A stretch of DNA of 64,000 nucleotides from NCBI GenBank assembly GCA_963942565.1, contig OZ012701.1, positions 2,105,486-2,169,485 on the forward strand. The letters run 5' to 3'. Shown one piece after another: positions 1 through 10,764 of this stretch (positions are counted from its first letter, which is position 1; each line of letters starts with the position of its first letter). This stretch comes from Maea johnstoni (Eukaryota > Annelida > Polychaeta > Spionida > Magelonidae). Made by a program: the position numbers and the translations under genes. Under the pieces are notes generated by a model that did no database searches, was not told the origin of the DNA, and saw only the letters and a program-made list of their open reading frames with translations.

Positions 1-1830
1 AGGGCTCAGTTATAGGGGCATCTCTCCCTTCTAGAGGGCTCAGGTATAAGGCTCAGTCATCGGGATGCCCCTCGGTGGTAGAGGGCTCATCTATAGGGAC
101 ATCCCTCCCTGCTAGAGGGCTCAGGTACAGGGGCATCCCTATATGCTAGAGGAATCAGCCATTGGGGATATCCCTCCGTCTCCATGACAAAGTGGCAATC
201 CTCCCTAGTAGGGGGCTCAGTCATAGGGGTGCCCCTTTGTGGTAGAGGGCTCAGCCACAGGGGCGTCCCTCCAAGCTAGATGGCTCAGCCATGGAGGAGT
301 CCCTCCCTGGAGGAGGGCTCAGCCATAGGGGCATCCCTACCTTCTAGAGGGTTCAGGTATAGGGTACAGTCATAGGGGTGCCCCTCTTTGGTAGAGGGCT
401 CAGCCTTAGGGGCGTCCCTCCCTGGTAGGTGCTCAGCCACAGGGGCATACCCCATGTTAGAGGGCTCAGCCATAAAGGCGTTCCTCTAAGCTAGAGGGCT
501 CAGTCACAGGGCCATCCCTCCCTGCTAGGGGGATCAGCCATTGGGGCATCCCTAAATGCTAGAGAGATCAGCCATTGGGGCATCCCTCCCTCTCCATGAC
601 ATGGGGGCAATCCTCCCAAGTAGGGGGCTCAGTCATAGGAGTGCCCCTCTGTGGTAGAGGGCTCAGCAACAGGGGCGTCCCTCCAAGCTAGATGGTTCAG
701 CCATGGAGGAGTCCCTCCCTGGAGGAGGGCTCAGCCATAGGGGCATCCCTACCTTCTAGAGGGTTCAGGTATAGGGTACAGTCATAGGGGTGCCCCTCTT
801 TGGTAGAGGGCTCAGCCTCAGGGGCGTCCCTCCCTGGTAGGTGCTCAGCCACAGGGGCATACCCCCATGTTAGAGGGCTCAGCCATAAAGCCGTTCCTCT
901 AAGCTAGAGGGCTCATTCACAGGGCCATCCCTCCCTGCTAGAGGGATCAGCCATTGGGGCATCCCTAAATGCTAGAGAGATCAGCCATTGGGGGATCCCT
1001 CCCTCTCCATGACACGGGGGCAATCCTCTTTGGTAGAGGGCTCAGCCTTAGGGGCGTCCCTCCCTGGTAGTTGCTCAGCCACAGGGGCGTACCCCCATGT
1101 TAGAGGGCTCAGCCATAGGGGCGTTCCTCTAAGCTAGAGGGCTCAGTCCCAGGGCCATCCCTCCCTGCTAGAGGGATCAGCCATTGGGGCATCCCTAAAT
1201 GCTAGAGAGATCAGCCATTGGAGTATTCCTCCCTGCTAGAGGGCTCAGGTACAGGGGCATCCCTATATGCTAGATGAATCAGCCATTGGGGTATCCCTCC
1301 CTCTCCATGACACAGGGGCAATCCTCCCTAGTAGGGGACTCACACATAGGGGTGCCCCTCTGTGGTAGAGGGCTCAGCCACAGGGGCGTACCCCAATGTT
1401 AGAGGGCTCCGCCATAAGGATGTCCCTCCAAGCTAGAGGGCTTGGCCACAGGGCCACCCTGCTACAGGGCGGAGGCAGAGGGGCATCCTTAAATGCTTTA
1501 GGGATCAGCCATTGGGGCATCCCTAAATTCTAGAGGGATCTGCAATTTGGGCATTCCTCCCTGCTAGAGGGGAGTCCCTCCCTGGTAGAGGGCTTAGCCA
1601 TAGGGACATTCCTCCCTGCTAGAGGGCTCAGGTATAGGGGCATCCCTACATGCTAGATGAATCAGCCATTGGGGCATCCCTAAATGCTAGAGGGCACAGC
1701 CATTGGGCCATTCCTCCCTGCTAGAGGGCTCAGCAACAGAGGCATCCCTCCAATCTAGAGGGCTCAATCATAGGCACATTCCTCCCTGCTAGAGGGCTCA
1801 GCCATGGGGCATCCATATCTGTAACCGGAG
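1..1830. repeat. Minisatellite with higher-order periodicity
   Basis: Tandem monomers of about 34-35 bp built on the theme GAGGGCTCAGCCATAGGGGC followed by ATCCCTCCCTGCTA fill the start of the window. A landmark variant (CCATGACA followed by GGCAATCCTC) recurs at about 182, 594, 1007 and 1305. The spacing is 412, 413 and 298 bp, so roughly twelve-monomer blocks have been duplicated as higher-order units and one block is shortened. Short ORFs here, such as 285-473 minus, are translations of the repeat. Bases 1831-1995 show nothing recognisable. The array is cut by the window edge. Confidence 0.93.
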
Positions 1831-1995
1831 CCATCTATATGTCAGTAAGTCTTGACATACAAAGCTCTCCTTGTCACAAATGAACTAGTGCTGCCATCTA
1901 TATGTGGCAAATAGCATAACTCGGTGTACCCTTTCAGTACCAAGACCATACCTCTACCCGTGGTTTGATATGCTAGTGGTTCTTAACCACACGTT

Positions 1996-2880
1996 GTGGG
2001 TTTGCACAATGAAAATGTTTTAGACAAGAAAAGAGGTGAAATTCTATTAGGAAGAAGATGGAACCAACAAACTTTTAGTTTAGATGATTACGGACCATGT
2101 CCGAAGTGCCTTGAGTGGCTCATGCTATCAGTCATCGATCGCTACCAATCGGTTTGTCCACTGAACTCAAAAAGTAATCAAACAACCAAAGAAAACCTGC
2201 TTTTACAAAGTTCAGTCCTTGCTGGTCGCATTGCAGATGTAACTAATACCACCCTCAAGAGTAAAGTGTTCCCTATCATGAGAATAGACAAGATTGGAAA
2301 GATAGCAAAACATGATGGATTGATTGTGACCTTGGCAAACCAGTGACTAGTGTGCAATGTGGGAAACAAAGTCATGAGAAAATATAGCAAGGTTGAAGAG
2401 TGAAATGGGCAAACTGTTGAAAAGTGATCTAGCTAAATGTAACCTAGAAGCTTCCTCATTCCAGCTAACTTTGATGCAGTTACCAAAGCTGCACTTACAG
2501 TTGCTGGACAAGATGAAGAAGATGAGGAGAATCTAGCTGCTCCTTCAAATGCAGTTAAGCTACAACATGATATCAAGCGGTTGACTGGCATAAAGCTTGC
2601 AAAGGCACTACGTCAAGGAGATGCAGGCATTTTGGCAAGGAAGTTAGCAAAGGATTTTATTACAAAACTGGCTGGAGAATTACTAGAGGAAGGGAAACAC
2701 AAACAGGAAGCCTCTTCCATCAGGCAGTTATTTAACAAAGCTTGCTCAGTATTTCCAGAATGAAGTTGAGAACTTTGACTTTGAAGAAAAAACCTATACA
2801 AACTTCCGGAAGGGTGAGATGCTGGCACAATCAAAACTTATCTACTACAACAGAAGAAGGTGCGACGAGGTAAAAGCATT
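1996..2880 (+). pseudogene. Decayed fragment of a multicopy invertebrate protein of unknown function
   Basis: The frame from 1996 begins at a non-ATG codon. It reads a Cys motif (YGPCPKCLEWLML), then a helical stretch ending GLIVTLANQ, then a stop. A second frame at 2581-2763 reads LTGIKLAKALRQGDAGILAR and FITKLAGELLEEGKHK. From memory, this order (CPxC knuckle, a segment ending in an I/L-rich strand, then a Lys/Leu-rich helix) occurs in an uncharacterised protein family present in many copies in cnidarians, molluscs and lancelets. The coding is interrupted between the pieces and after 2763, so this looks like a dead copy rather than a gene with introns. No function is assigned. Confidence 0.45.
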
Positions 2881-4055
2881 GAATTGAGGGAGGGAGACCC
2901 ATTTGCATTGGTGGGGGTATGCCTAACAAAAAGAAATCATTGATTATGTTTGGTTTGTGAGGATGATTATGTTAGGAAGCATTACAAAAGTCTTCCATTA
3001 ACCTAGCATAGCATACTAGGCTAAAATGATAATAATTCAGTTTTAAAGTTTCGATACAGATACAGTGTTGTTCAACAATTAGACTCAATGTCATTCAATA
3101 TTGGTTCTTTAAATTGTTAATCAGTGTCGAATATTAAACCTTCAATCAACGCCTATTGATGTATTCGTGGTATTGTTGTGCTCGCAACGCTGTCGCTGTG
3201 CCCTTAATTGTCGTAACACGTACCATTTTTATGAACACTACGGTGTCGTTCATGATCGTTATGCAATCGTTTTATCATCGCTCTTTCATCGTTGTTCCAT
3301 CGTTATTGTATCGCTAGGCTCAAATTGTTATCAGTTCTATCGTAATAAACTCTTTTGGATCTTTACCAACTCGTTATTGAGTCACTTTTTCTGCTAACTA
3401 GGACAAATGTCTACGATGCCACACCAACCTTGCCCCAATTCCTTATTTGTTACGCTTGCGTCGCTGGTTTCACATGTGGGAGAACGGCTTTACTTTCCCT
3501 ATCAAACATTCGACCATAGTTAATTAGAAACACCATCTCTGAATGAAACATCCCATTTGAAGTATACATTGTTAACAGCAGTAACAAGTCGCTGCACATT
3601 TGTAATTCTTTAAATGTATTACCTCTATATTTTGTTTTCCTGTTTTGCAAGTTTATCTTGGATCAAAATATACATGTATACGCAGGCCGTGCCCAGTTCC
3701 CATTGGCGCTGTGGTGAGCTGATAGCCCCATGCAATCGGCGCATTCTATATCGTCGACATTGACGTCACACAATGACGTCACACCAGCCGAACCACCCTT
3801 GAGACAGGAGCCATGCAGGAGACGGCTGCGGTAGGCAACACGGGCGAGTTTTTTAAGATATAAGGTAAGCATTTTAAAGGAACGCTTTTATTCATGGAAC
3901 ACCATTTCGCTAGGTGTATAAAGATTGTAATACTTTTTTCTTGAGGCATGTCAGTGCGTGTAGATACTGTTTTATTGATGGCAACACGCACGTGTTTTCA
4001 GATAAAGTTTTATAAGTTTTTATCTAAGATTGCTGCCATGAAAAATCGGTCATTT
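2881..4055. other. Non-coding stretch, nothing recognised
   Basis: No convincing reading frame, RNA or transposon end is seen. The short ORFs on both strands are unrelated to each other and have no recognisable motifs. Around 3690-3830 the base composition is locally GC-richer, with a repeated GACGTCACA. Confidence 0.5.
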
Positions 4056-4070
4056 TGTACTTTACGACCT

Positions 4071-4273
4071 CAATTCTGGTACGTACCAGAATTGTTCAGA
4101 GAATTTTACAATTCTGGTACGTACTAGAATTGTTTGTAGGGAACAATTCTAGAACGTACCAGGATTGTTGGAACAATTCTGGTGTTTCCTGTGTACCAGG
4201 ATTGTTTCCACTGGCAATTCTCGTACGTACCAGAATTGTTACTCAGGCAATACTGGTACGTACCAGAATTGTT
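4071..4273. repeat. Cluster of six 24-28 bp palindromes
   Basis: Six copies of the palindrome theme CAATTCTGGTAC/GTACCAGAATTG lie within about 200 bp. They are at 4071-4094 (perfect), 4108-4133, 4142-4169, about 4171-4205 (arms separated by a longer centre), 4215-4240 and 4248-4273. Spacers between copies differ in length and sequence, so this is not a simple tandem repeat. Each copy could form a short hairpin or be a dyad-symmetric binding site. No TIR or ORF explains the cluster. Confidence 0.85.
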
Positions 4274-4555
4274 CGAGAATTTCTTACCTGCCTGCCGTCC
4301 GTCCTGCCTTATTTCCGTCACCATGTGAAATGAACCGACCTGATAGATTTTTTCCTTGCCGCTAGGTGTCAGGTTTAGTTAATAAGATTACTTAATTGAA
4401 CCGGGCTGACAGCTGTCAAATTTTGGGACGTTGCAGGCAGTAAGACCGGTGGCTAAGTATGTAGAGATATAATGAATAAGTAGGGGTGTTCTGTTCTGAT
4501 TATTGTCCTTATATTCAAATAAACTACTTTCGAAGTAGCAATGTAGCAATGTTTC

Positions 4556-4640
4556 AGTTGTGTATTACATAGCATTTGGCATACAAAAAAAATCATATAG
4601 AAAGGTGACTAGTTGGAAAGTCATTAACTGCTGTGCAATA
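4556..4640. repeat. Interspersed repeat copy
   Basis: The segment starting TGTGTATTACATAGCATTTG matches 53070-53150 closely, including GGTGACTAGTTGGA and GTCATTAACTGCT. It is a short dispersed repeat of unknown class, possibly the 3' end of a retroposon. From 4641 to 5240 nothing else is recognised apart from AT-rich sequence. Confidence 0.6.
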
Positions 4641-5240
4641 GAATAAGATATACCTTACACTTCCAAGTGCGCATGACCGCAATTTGCTGCGGGATGACAA
4701 AAGTGATCCAAACATACCCTGCCGCCATGAGGGCTCTGCACACATGTGGTCTGAAACTGCACAGTCCGGGGACCAGCTCTGTTCAGATTTTAGCTGTGGG
4801 AGTGACTGCAGGCATATTTATTGCTCTTTTATGACTTATCTAAACATCGTGAGTAGAGCAGGCAAATAATGAGGTACTAGAGATGTAGGATTAATTTAAA
4901 GGTCCATATACGTAGGGTTATGAACTTATGACACATATTAGCCTTAGAAATATACTTGCCTATGCAGGATCTTTGCATGAATGGTTTGAGGTACTTGATA
5001 TAGAAATAAAGAAATAATGTCTAACTGGGATGAATATATAGATGGATAGATAATCTTTCATTAAGCGTTGCCAGGGCTCTTGGCCGACTACAAAATAACA
5101 ATTCAAAATATATATCATACACTGTATGATACAGGGTGTAACAGCAATATAAATGATAAGTAGAGGGGTAGTAGGTTGCCACATGATTAATTGACAGTGA
5201 ATGAGAAATATATAGATCAAGCACACGAACAAAATAACGC

Positions 5241-5910
5241 TTGGTCAAAGGGGATGGCGGAGCAGTGGGATTAACAGAGAATCCAAAAGCACTTCTAAGA
5301 TGGATGGTTGCTGGTCCTGAAACTGGAAGAGTGATTCAACAATTCGAGAACACTGCTGTCAATGCCGACAAAAAAACATCAACATCATACAAGCACCATG
5401 AGCAGTCAAGAGGAGTTCAAGTTGCATTTGATAGAGATGTAAAGGCTCTTGTGGAAACATTCAATGAACTAGGAAACCTATTCTTAGAGCAAAGTACCGA
5501 CATTTTAGTGCTTGACACTAAAGAAATTGCTGACTCTGCTATGACCAGTACAGTAAGGCAGACCGAGAAGTATGGGAAGGAGCAATATGAAACAGATGTA
5601 ACAGAAAGGCTGGTTGAAAAGAAAAAAAAACATAGCAGAGACGATCAAGAAAAACAAAATGCAACCAAAACAAGGAAACTCTAAGGATCAATTGAAGTTA
5701 TCTTCCCTGTCAAGTAAGTGATGGCAATTTGGACTTTTTTGCCCATGAAAACGATGCTTTTCCCCCATCATTATCACATGCAGGCAACCCCAGGATAGGA
5801 GATAAGTCTCAGCTTGCTGAATGTCTTGCTGAGGTAGCAGGGCCAAAGGCAGAAATGCCAGAAGTTGATGCCATCATGATTGATGGGGCAGCCATCATCA
5901 ACATTCCTTG
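5241..5910 (+). pseudogene. Fragment of a second multicopy invertebrate protein family
   Basis: The 5241-5684 frame reads STSYKHHEQSRGVQVAFDRD, then VKALVETFNELGNLFLEQST and DILVLDTKEIADSAM. The 5729-5911 frame continues with FFAHENDAFPPSLSHAGNPR and ends AIMIDGAAIINIP. I recognise this order (GNxFLE, LVLDTKxIAD, a gap, FFxHENxxxPPSLS, IMIDGAAIIN) as a very common uncharacterised protein in invertebrate genomes, usually adjoining mobile DNA. Here the two parts are in different frames and a Lys-rich stretch replaces the segment between them. The normal C-terminal half is missing. It is read as a degraded copy of unknown function. Confidence 0.5.
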
Positions 5911-6007
5911 AGTATGCCGCCACAATCTTCAAGCCTTTCATAATGCGGCAGCTTCAAACTGCGAGAAGGGTTGACATCATTTGGGACTAGTATCTCCTTG
6001 GAGGGGG

Positions 6008-6759
6008 GGGGGGGGCACTCAGGTACAGAGGGGGGCCGCAATTGTGTTACGTATTTCGCGGAAGAAGGGGTCTTTTATAAAGACCTCCGCATGTCCGCGA
6101 TTTTGTAAAAGAAGGGTACTTTTTGTACCCAGGTACGTAGTATGGAGGTCAAAATCCCCTTACAATCCACGAAATATATGCGGCTCAAACGCCGAGTGAC
6201 TCCCAAAGTGACTGGGCTTCCGAGTTTGCTGCCGCTAAACACGCAGAGGATTATAAAATCTTAAGTTATAATATGTGTTCCCGTTCATCCAATGTCAGTG
6301 TTTTGATAAAAGAAGGGGTGTTTATTTAGTGGAAAACATCAGCGTTTTATTAAAATAAGGGTGCTTTTTTGGCCAGAAATCAGTGCTGTAGGGGTATTTT
6401 TTAATTTTGATAACGAACGTATGCGCCCCCTTATTTTAATTAAACCCACTAAATTAACACCCCTTCTTTTATCAAAACACTGACATTGGATGAACGGGAA
6501 CACGTATTTTAACTTAAGAGTTTATAAGCCTCTGCTTGTTTAGCGGCAGCAAACTCGGAAGCCCAGTCACTTCGGGAGTCACTCGGCGTCAGAGCTGCAT
6601 ATATTTCGTGGATTGTAAGGGAATACTTCTTACCTGGGTACAAAAAAGTACCCTTCTTTTACATAATTGCGGACATGCGGAGGTCTTAAAAAAATACCCC
6701 TTCTTCCGCGAAACATGTAACGCATGTGCGGCCCCCCTCTGTACCCGAGTGCCCCCCTA
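6008..6759. mobile_element. Foldback element with about 340-bp inverted arms
   Basis: The left arm (about 6010-6372) and right arm (about 6420-6758) are inverted copies. Both outer ends carry GGGGGGCACTC and GGTACAGAGGGGGGCCGC, and both inner ends carry GTTCCCGTTCATCCAATGTC. The loop is about 50 bp. Arms are similar but not identical and contain no transposase. It is a MITE or foldback DNA element. The outer G-runs obscure any target duplication. Confidence 0.88.
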
Positions 6760-6764
6760 AAAAA

Positions 6765-7139
6765 TCAACACAGTCAAATAAGATATGTTTGACAGTCCAA
6801 CAACAATCACAGGCTATACAATATGGGGAGGGTCTTCCTTTTTCAAAAGGAAGCAGTTAATTAAGTGTGGCCAATTCTTATTCTCACTAAAACACTCCCC
6901 TAACACCTAATGATTCTTAAACCTCCAGGCCGCAGCCCAAGTTGAGGATGAATTTTATGTCATTTGTTAATGAAGGCCTCATCTCACTTGTTTTATTAAG
7001 GACATTTATGTGTTTCTCAAGATCTCCATAATGCCAACATGACTGGGAACCCAATAAAAAAATATTCTTTTCTCTTGGTACTCCACTAGGCAATGAAGGC
7101 CTTCCAGTACCTTCAGGAGAAGAGTATGTGTCCAGTACT
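6765..7139 (-). mobile_element. LINE 3' coding fragment (RNase H region)
   Basis: On the minus strand this reads an RNase H-like segment (KRIFFYWVPSHVGI) near 7040-7085, followed by a Cys-containing tail. The same sequence occurs at 33230-33645. RNase H after the reverse transcriptase is typical of I/Nimb-like non-LTR retrotransposons. The fragment is truncated at both sides: the foldback element lies at its left and a junction with the TRIM 5' block is at 7139/7140. Confidence 0.75.
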
Positions 7140-7948
7140 GGTCATTCAACATCAGAAATTTGCCCTGCAGCGACCAGTCGAGCAGTTGCCAGGGCACGCT
7201 GGGCTGGGCAGTTGAGGTATTCATAAGCATATTTAAGACCCACTTAACTCAATACCAAGTTTCTGTTTACCATGTTAATTTTGCACAAAATAATGCACTT
7301 AGCAGGCAACTGACTTTGATGTGCAGTTTAATTTTTGTTTACTGACCTGACCTCACACTGACCTGTAAAAACCTGTTGTTTAAACTAGGTCATAGTGTCT
7401 GGCTGTATAGGATGTGGGATAGCACGCCACTAGTCAAATGCTGTACAGACGTATTCTGGATAATAGCGACATAATCAGGAATTTACTCTCATTTATAGCT
7501 AGGGATATAACACACAACTGATATCTACAGAGAAAGGTGAAAAGTGGTGGAGTTTGACCTCATATCAGGACATAAAGGTTGATAACGTCACATTATGCGA
7601 GGGTTCTACATGGACTTTCATAATTGAGAAAAAGTTGGCTGTTCTGTTTAGATATATAGATCAGAACTCTTGACGGAATCGTTCAGAGTGGTATATCATA
7701 AACAGCTTACCTACATAAGCAGGGACATTTTCATTACCAGTCTGCATACAGTGCAGTCAGAAAAAGCAAGCTGAATCTATATGGACTTTCATATTGGGTG
7801 AATGTCAGGTGTTTTGTTTATCTATATAGATCTGCAAACACACCTAGACAGCTCAGAGTGCCATATCAGAAATAGATAACCTACATAAGCAGGAACATTT
7901 TCACTACTGGGCAGCATAGGGTGCAGTCAGAGATGAACAAGCTGAATC
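7140..7948 (+). promoter_or_regulatory. 5' flank of TRIM copy 1, with internal ~170-bp duplication
   Basis: This block is shared with 18537-19312 upstream of the second TRIM copy, so it was duplicated together with the RING exon. Inside it, two diverged copies of about 170 bp follow each other (roughly 7605-7774 and 7778-7948). Both contain ATGGACTTTCATA, TATATAGATC, ACCTACATAAGCAGG and GTGCAGTCAGA. The position directly upstream of the RING start suggests promoter or 5' UTR. The ORF at 7160-7345 is probably fortuitous. Confidence 0.55.
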
Positions 7949-9587
7949 ACGGCGACTGGATTTAGTTCTCTAGAAAATCTAGTGGAATGTGCACTTTGTC
8001 TAGAGGGCTACAAGACACCCAGAGTTTTGCCTTGCCAACATTGTTTTTGTGAGCACTGCCTAAAACAGCATGTCAGTAAAAATTCAAAACTAGGAGGTAC
8101 ATTTGAGTGTCCAAGTTGTAGGCAAGAAGTTGACATTCCTAAAGAGGGCGTGGCTGGGTTTCCTGTCAGCTTTACCTTAAACAAACTACAAGACACACTG
8201 GACAAACTAAGTAAACAGAAATGCAACAACTGTGAGAAATCAGGCACCACCAAGATGTGCAGTGAATGTGAGAGTCTGCTCTGCATTAAGTGCTTTCCTT
8301 CACACCATCATTCTACATCAGAAACCAGCACTGATGACCCAACTGCTGAGCCGGGAGGAGCATTTAGGGGAATAGAAAGCATTATTCTGGAAAGCATGTT
8401 CTGTAAAAAACGGATAGACAAGCAGATAGAGGAGAATATGACATTATCCCAAAATCCGGAGAGCTGCATAGAAAAGCAGCAAGGGCTGAGGAAGGCTCCT
8501 GAAGCCATGAAAATAATACAAGGAAAATAGAAGCTAGAGCCAGAGGTAGAAGAACTCACTAAAGCAAAGATAAGTACAATTGAGGAACATATTCAGTGGC
8601 AGTTTATTCCTGGAACAATGAATGCTAATTCTATAAAGGAGCTAGTAGGGACACTGCAGACAAGTTACACTAAAGCTTCTTCTGGAGTTAAATCCAGTTA
8701 TGAGCACGAAAGTACAGAAACTGCAGCATCAGCAAGAAATCTATCTCAGAAGCCAGTTCTCATCCACTCACTTCCACTTGGAAACATTGAATGTATTCAG
8801 GATATTGCTGTACGTGAGGATGGAGAAGTGTATGCTGCTACCAACAGAGGTGTAAAGGCATACTCTGTTGCTGCTGTCTACACACATACACTCGCTCATG
8901 ATACTGATGCCAGCGACATTGCTGAGTTGCCAGGTGGTAAACTAGCCATAAGTTGTTATAATGATAAAAAAGTAAAGGTCTTCAGCAAGGATGGGAGTTA
9001 TGTTCACACAGTAGCTGCAGGTCAAGGAAAACCATGAGGGGTGGCAGTTACATAATGGCGCTTTAGCTGTTTGTTATCCTGGCGAGAAGTGCGTTAGAGT
9101 ATTCAAGGATTGTGGGGAGCGTGCTGCAGTGGTGTCTGTCATCAGGAGGTTTACATTAGGGAGGAGCAAGCAACAGCCTACCACTAGGCAGCAAGAGGAG
9201 AAGGAATTCAAGTGCCCATGTTATCTAACAGCTCATGGTGAGAATGGCCTAATTGTGTCAGACGAATGGCCCCATGCTGTCTATGCCTTCACTGCAGGAG
9301 AACAAGGTGAATACACCTGTCAGTGGATGTATGGTGGTGGTCAGCAAGGCAGACGACCAGGCATGCTGTACTGGCTCCATGGTGTGGCTACAGACAGTCA
9401 GGGCAGGGTTCTCATTGCTGATTGTTATAACCATAGAGTGATCCTGCTCTCTCATGATGAAGAGATGCTGATGGAGCTCCTCACACAGGAGGATGGTTTG
9501 GACTATCCTGAAGCTGTGGCAGTAGGGGCAGGGAAACTTGCTGTCAGGTGTAGGAATGCAGGGATTAAGATATATAACTATATGTAA
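7949..9587 (+). pseudogene. TRIM-type RING/B-box/coiled-coil/NHL protein, broken copy
   Basis: The frame opens with a C3HC4 RING (CALCLEGYKTPRVLPCQHCF through ECPSCRQEV). A B-box-like zinc site follows (CNNCEKSGTTKMCSECESLL), then a coiled-coil segment. NHL-type propeller repeats come next (DIAVREDGEVYAATNRGVKA, GVATDSQGRVLIADCYNHRV). This matches the TRIM2/3/56/71 layout, which are RING E3 ubiquitin ligases with a C-terminal beta-propeller. The expected ATG is ACG at 7949-7951, whereas the partial copy at 19313 keeps ATG. One in-frame stop lies at 8528-8530, another near 9035-9037, and the last NHL part (9129-9587) is in a different frame. The gene has no introns in this stretch. It is most likely a pseudogene of an expanded family; the stops argue against a working start elsewhere. 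Confidence 0.8.
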
Positions 9588-10075
9588 ATGCATAAAACTG
9601 GTTTACACAATTCAGACCCTTTTATATTTCGAAAATAATATATAGATGGAATCTGAATGTGATATGCTGATGGAGCTCCTTACAGAGGAGGATGGTTGGT
9701 ACTCTCCTGATGATATGGCAGTGGGAGAAGGGAAACTTGTTGTTAAGTGTATGTTGAATACAGAGATTAGGATATATAACTATGTGTAAATGCATAAAAC
9801 TGGTTTACACACTTCAGACCATTCTAGATTTAGAAAAAAATATATTGCTGGAATCTGATTGTGATTATGTCTATTATGCTGTGGCAGTGGGAGCAGGAAA
9901 ACTTCGTTGTGTGCGATGAAACAGGGAGGTTTACATAAGGGAGGAGCACGCAACAGCCTACCACCAGGCAGCAAGAGGAGAAGGAATTTGTGAGCCCATA
10001 TAATCTAACAGCTCATGGTGAGAGTGGCCTGGTTGTGTCAGACGCGGATGGCAATGCAGGCTATGAAGGATTTAA
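9588..10075 (+). pseudogene. Duplicated scraps of the TRIM-NHL 3' end
   Basis: Bases 9655-9830 repeat the gene's tail: ATGCTGATGGAGCTCCT, then GAGGATGGTT, a gap, then ATATATAACTATGTGTAAATGC. Bases about 9930-10070 repeat the earlier 9145-9290 segment (GAGGTTTACAT, GGGAGGAGCA, CAACAGCCTACCA). The scraps are out of order and diverged. They look like local segmental duplications after the gene had begun to decay. None is a coding unit. Confidence 0.75.
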
Positions 10076-10764
10076 CCCATTTATGCCTGTAGTGCGCCAC
10101 TCCATAAAGGTCAAACTTATTCTGAGAAATGCTTCCTAACAAAATCATATTTCAGGAAATATTCACTGAAAGATGGTGAATTATTTCAAATAAAATATCT
10201 AATAATATAAAATATTTTGTTAGTTTATGCTTTATTGGTAGATTATTTCGACAGTGAGCATTACAGCTAGTTGATATATTGATGCCCTATCTATGTTATG
10301 GTGATGAAGGGTAAAGATGAAGGGTAAAGTGCATATTATATACGCCCTCACTATAGCTGAAATTTCCTGGGAAATTCTGGATGCCCCTAGAAAAAAACCA
10401 AGAATTCCTTGTTATTCCAAGGACTCTGATAATGTGAAAAGTAATGTGTATAGCATATTCCAGTATAAACCTTATCTGCACCCAAATTGGACCATATTGT
10501 TCCAAATTGATGTATTTTCAGTACATATCAGAACGGTGTTACTTAACTCTGTATACATGTATTCTGGTTTCCGCTTTTCAAACTTTTCGCAGTACTTTGC
10601 AGTATGAAAATGAGTCAGGAATATGGTAAGATACTTGCACTTGATACAATGCCGAATATCAATAACGAATAGGAAAAGCATTTTATCTTAAAGGTTAAGT
10701 ATAGTATGTAAATGAGTCAGGAAAAGTATACAATATTGAATATGGCTAGCAAATAGGCAGGGTT
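10076..10764. other. Non-coding stretch, nothing recognised
   Basis: AT-rich sequence without coherent coding, RNA or terminal repeats. It begins with TTAACCCATTTATGCC, which resembles the inverse of AGGCATAAATGGTTAA near 17975, possibly the ends of related small elements. Confidence 0.4.

Noticed and set aside
1-1830. CRISPR-like array (and the other short arrays)
   Set aside because: Units are directly tandem with no unique spacers, and the genome is clearly animal.
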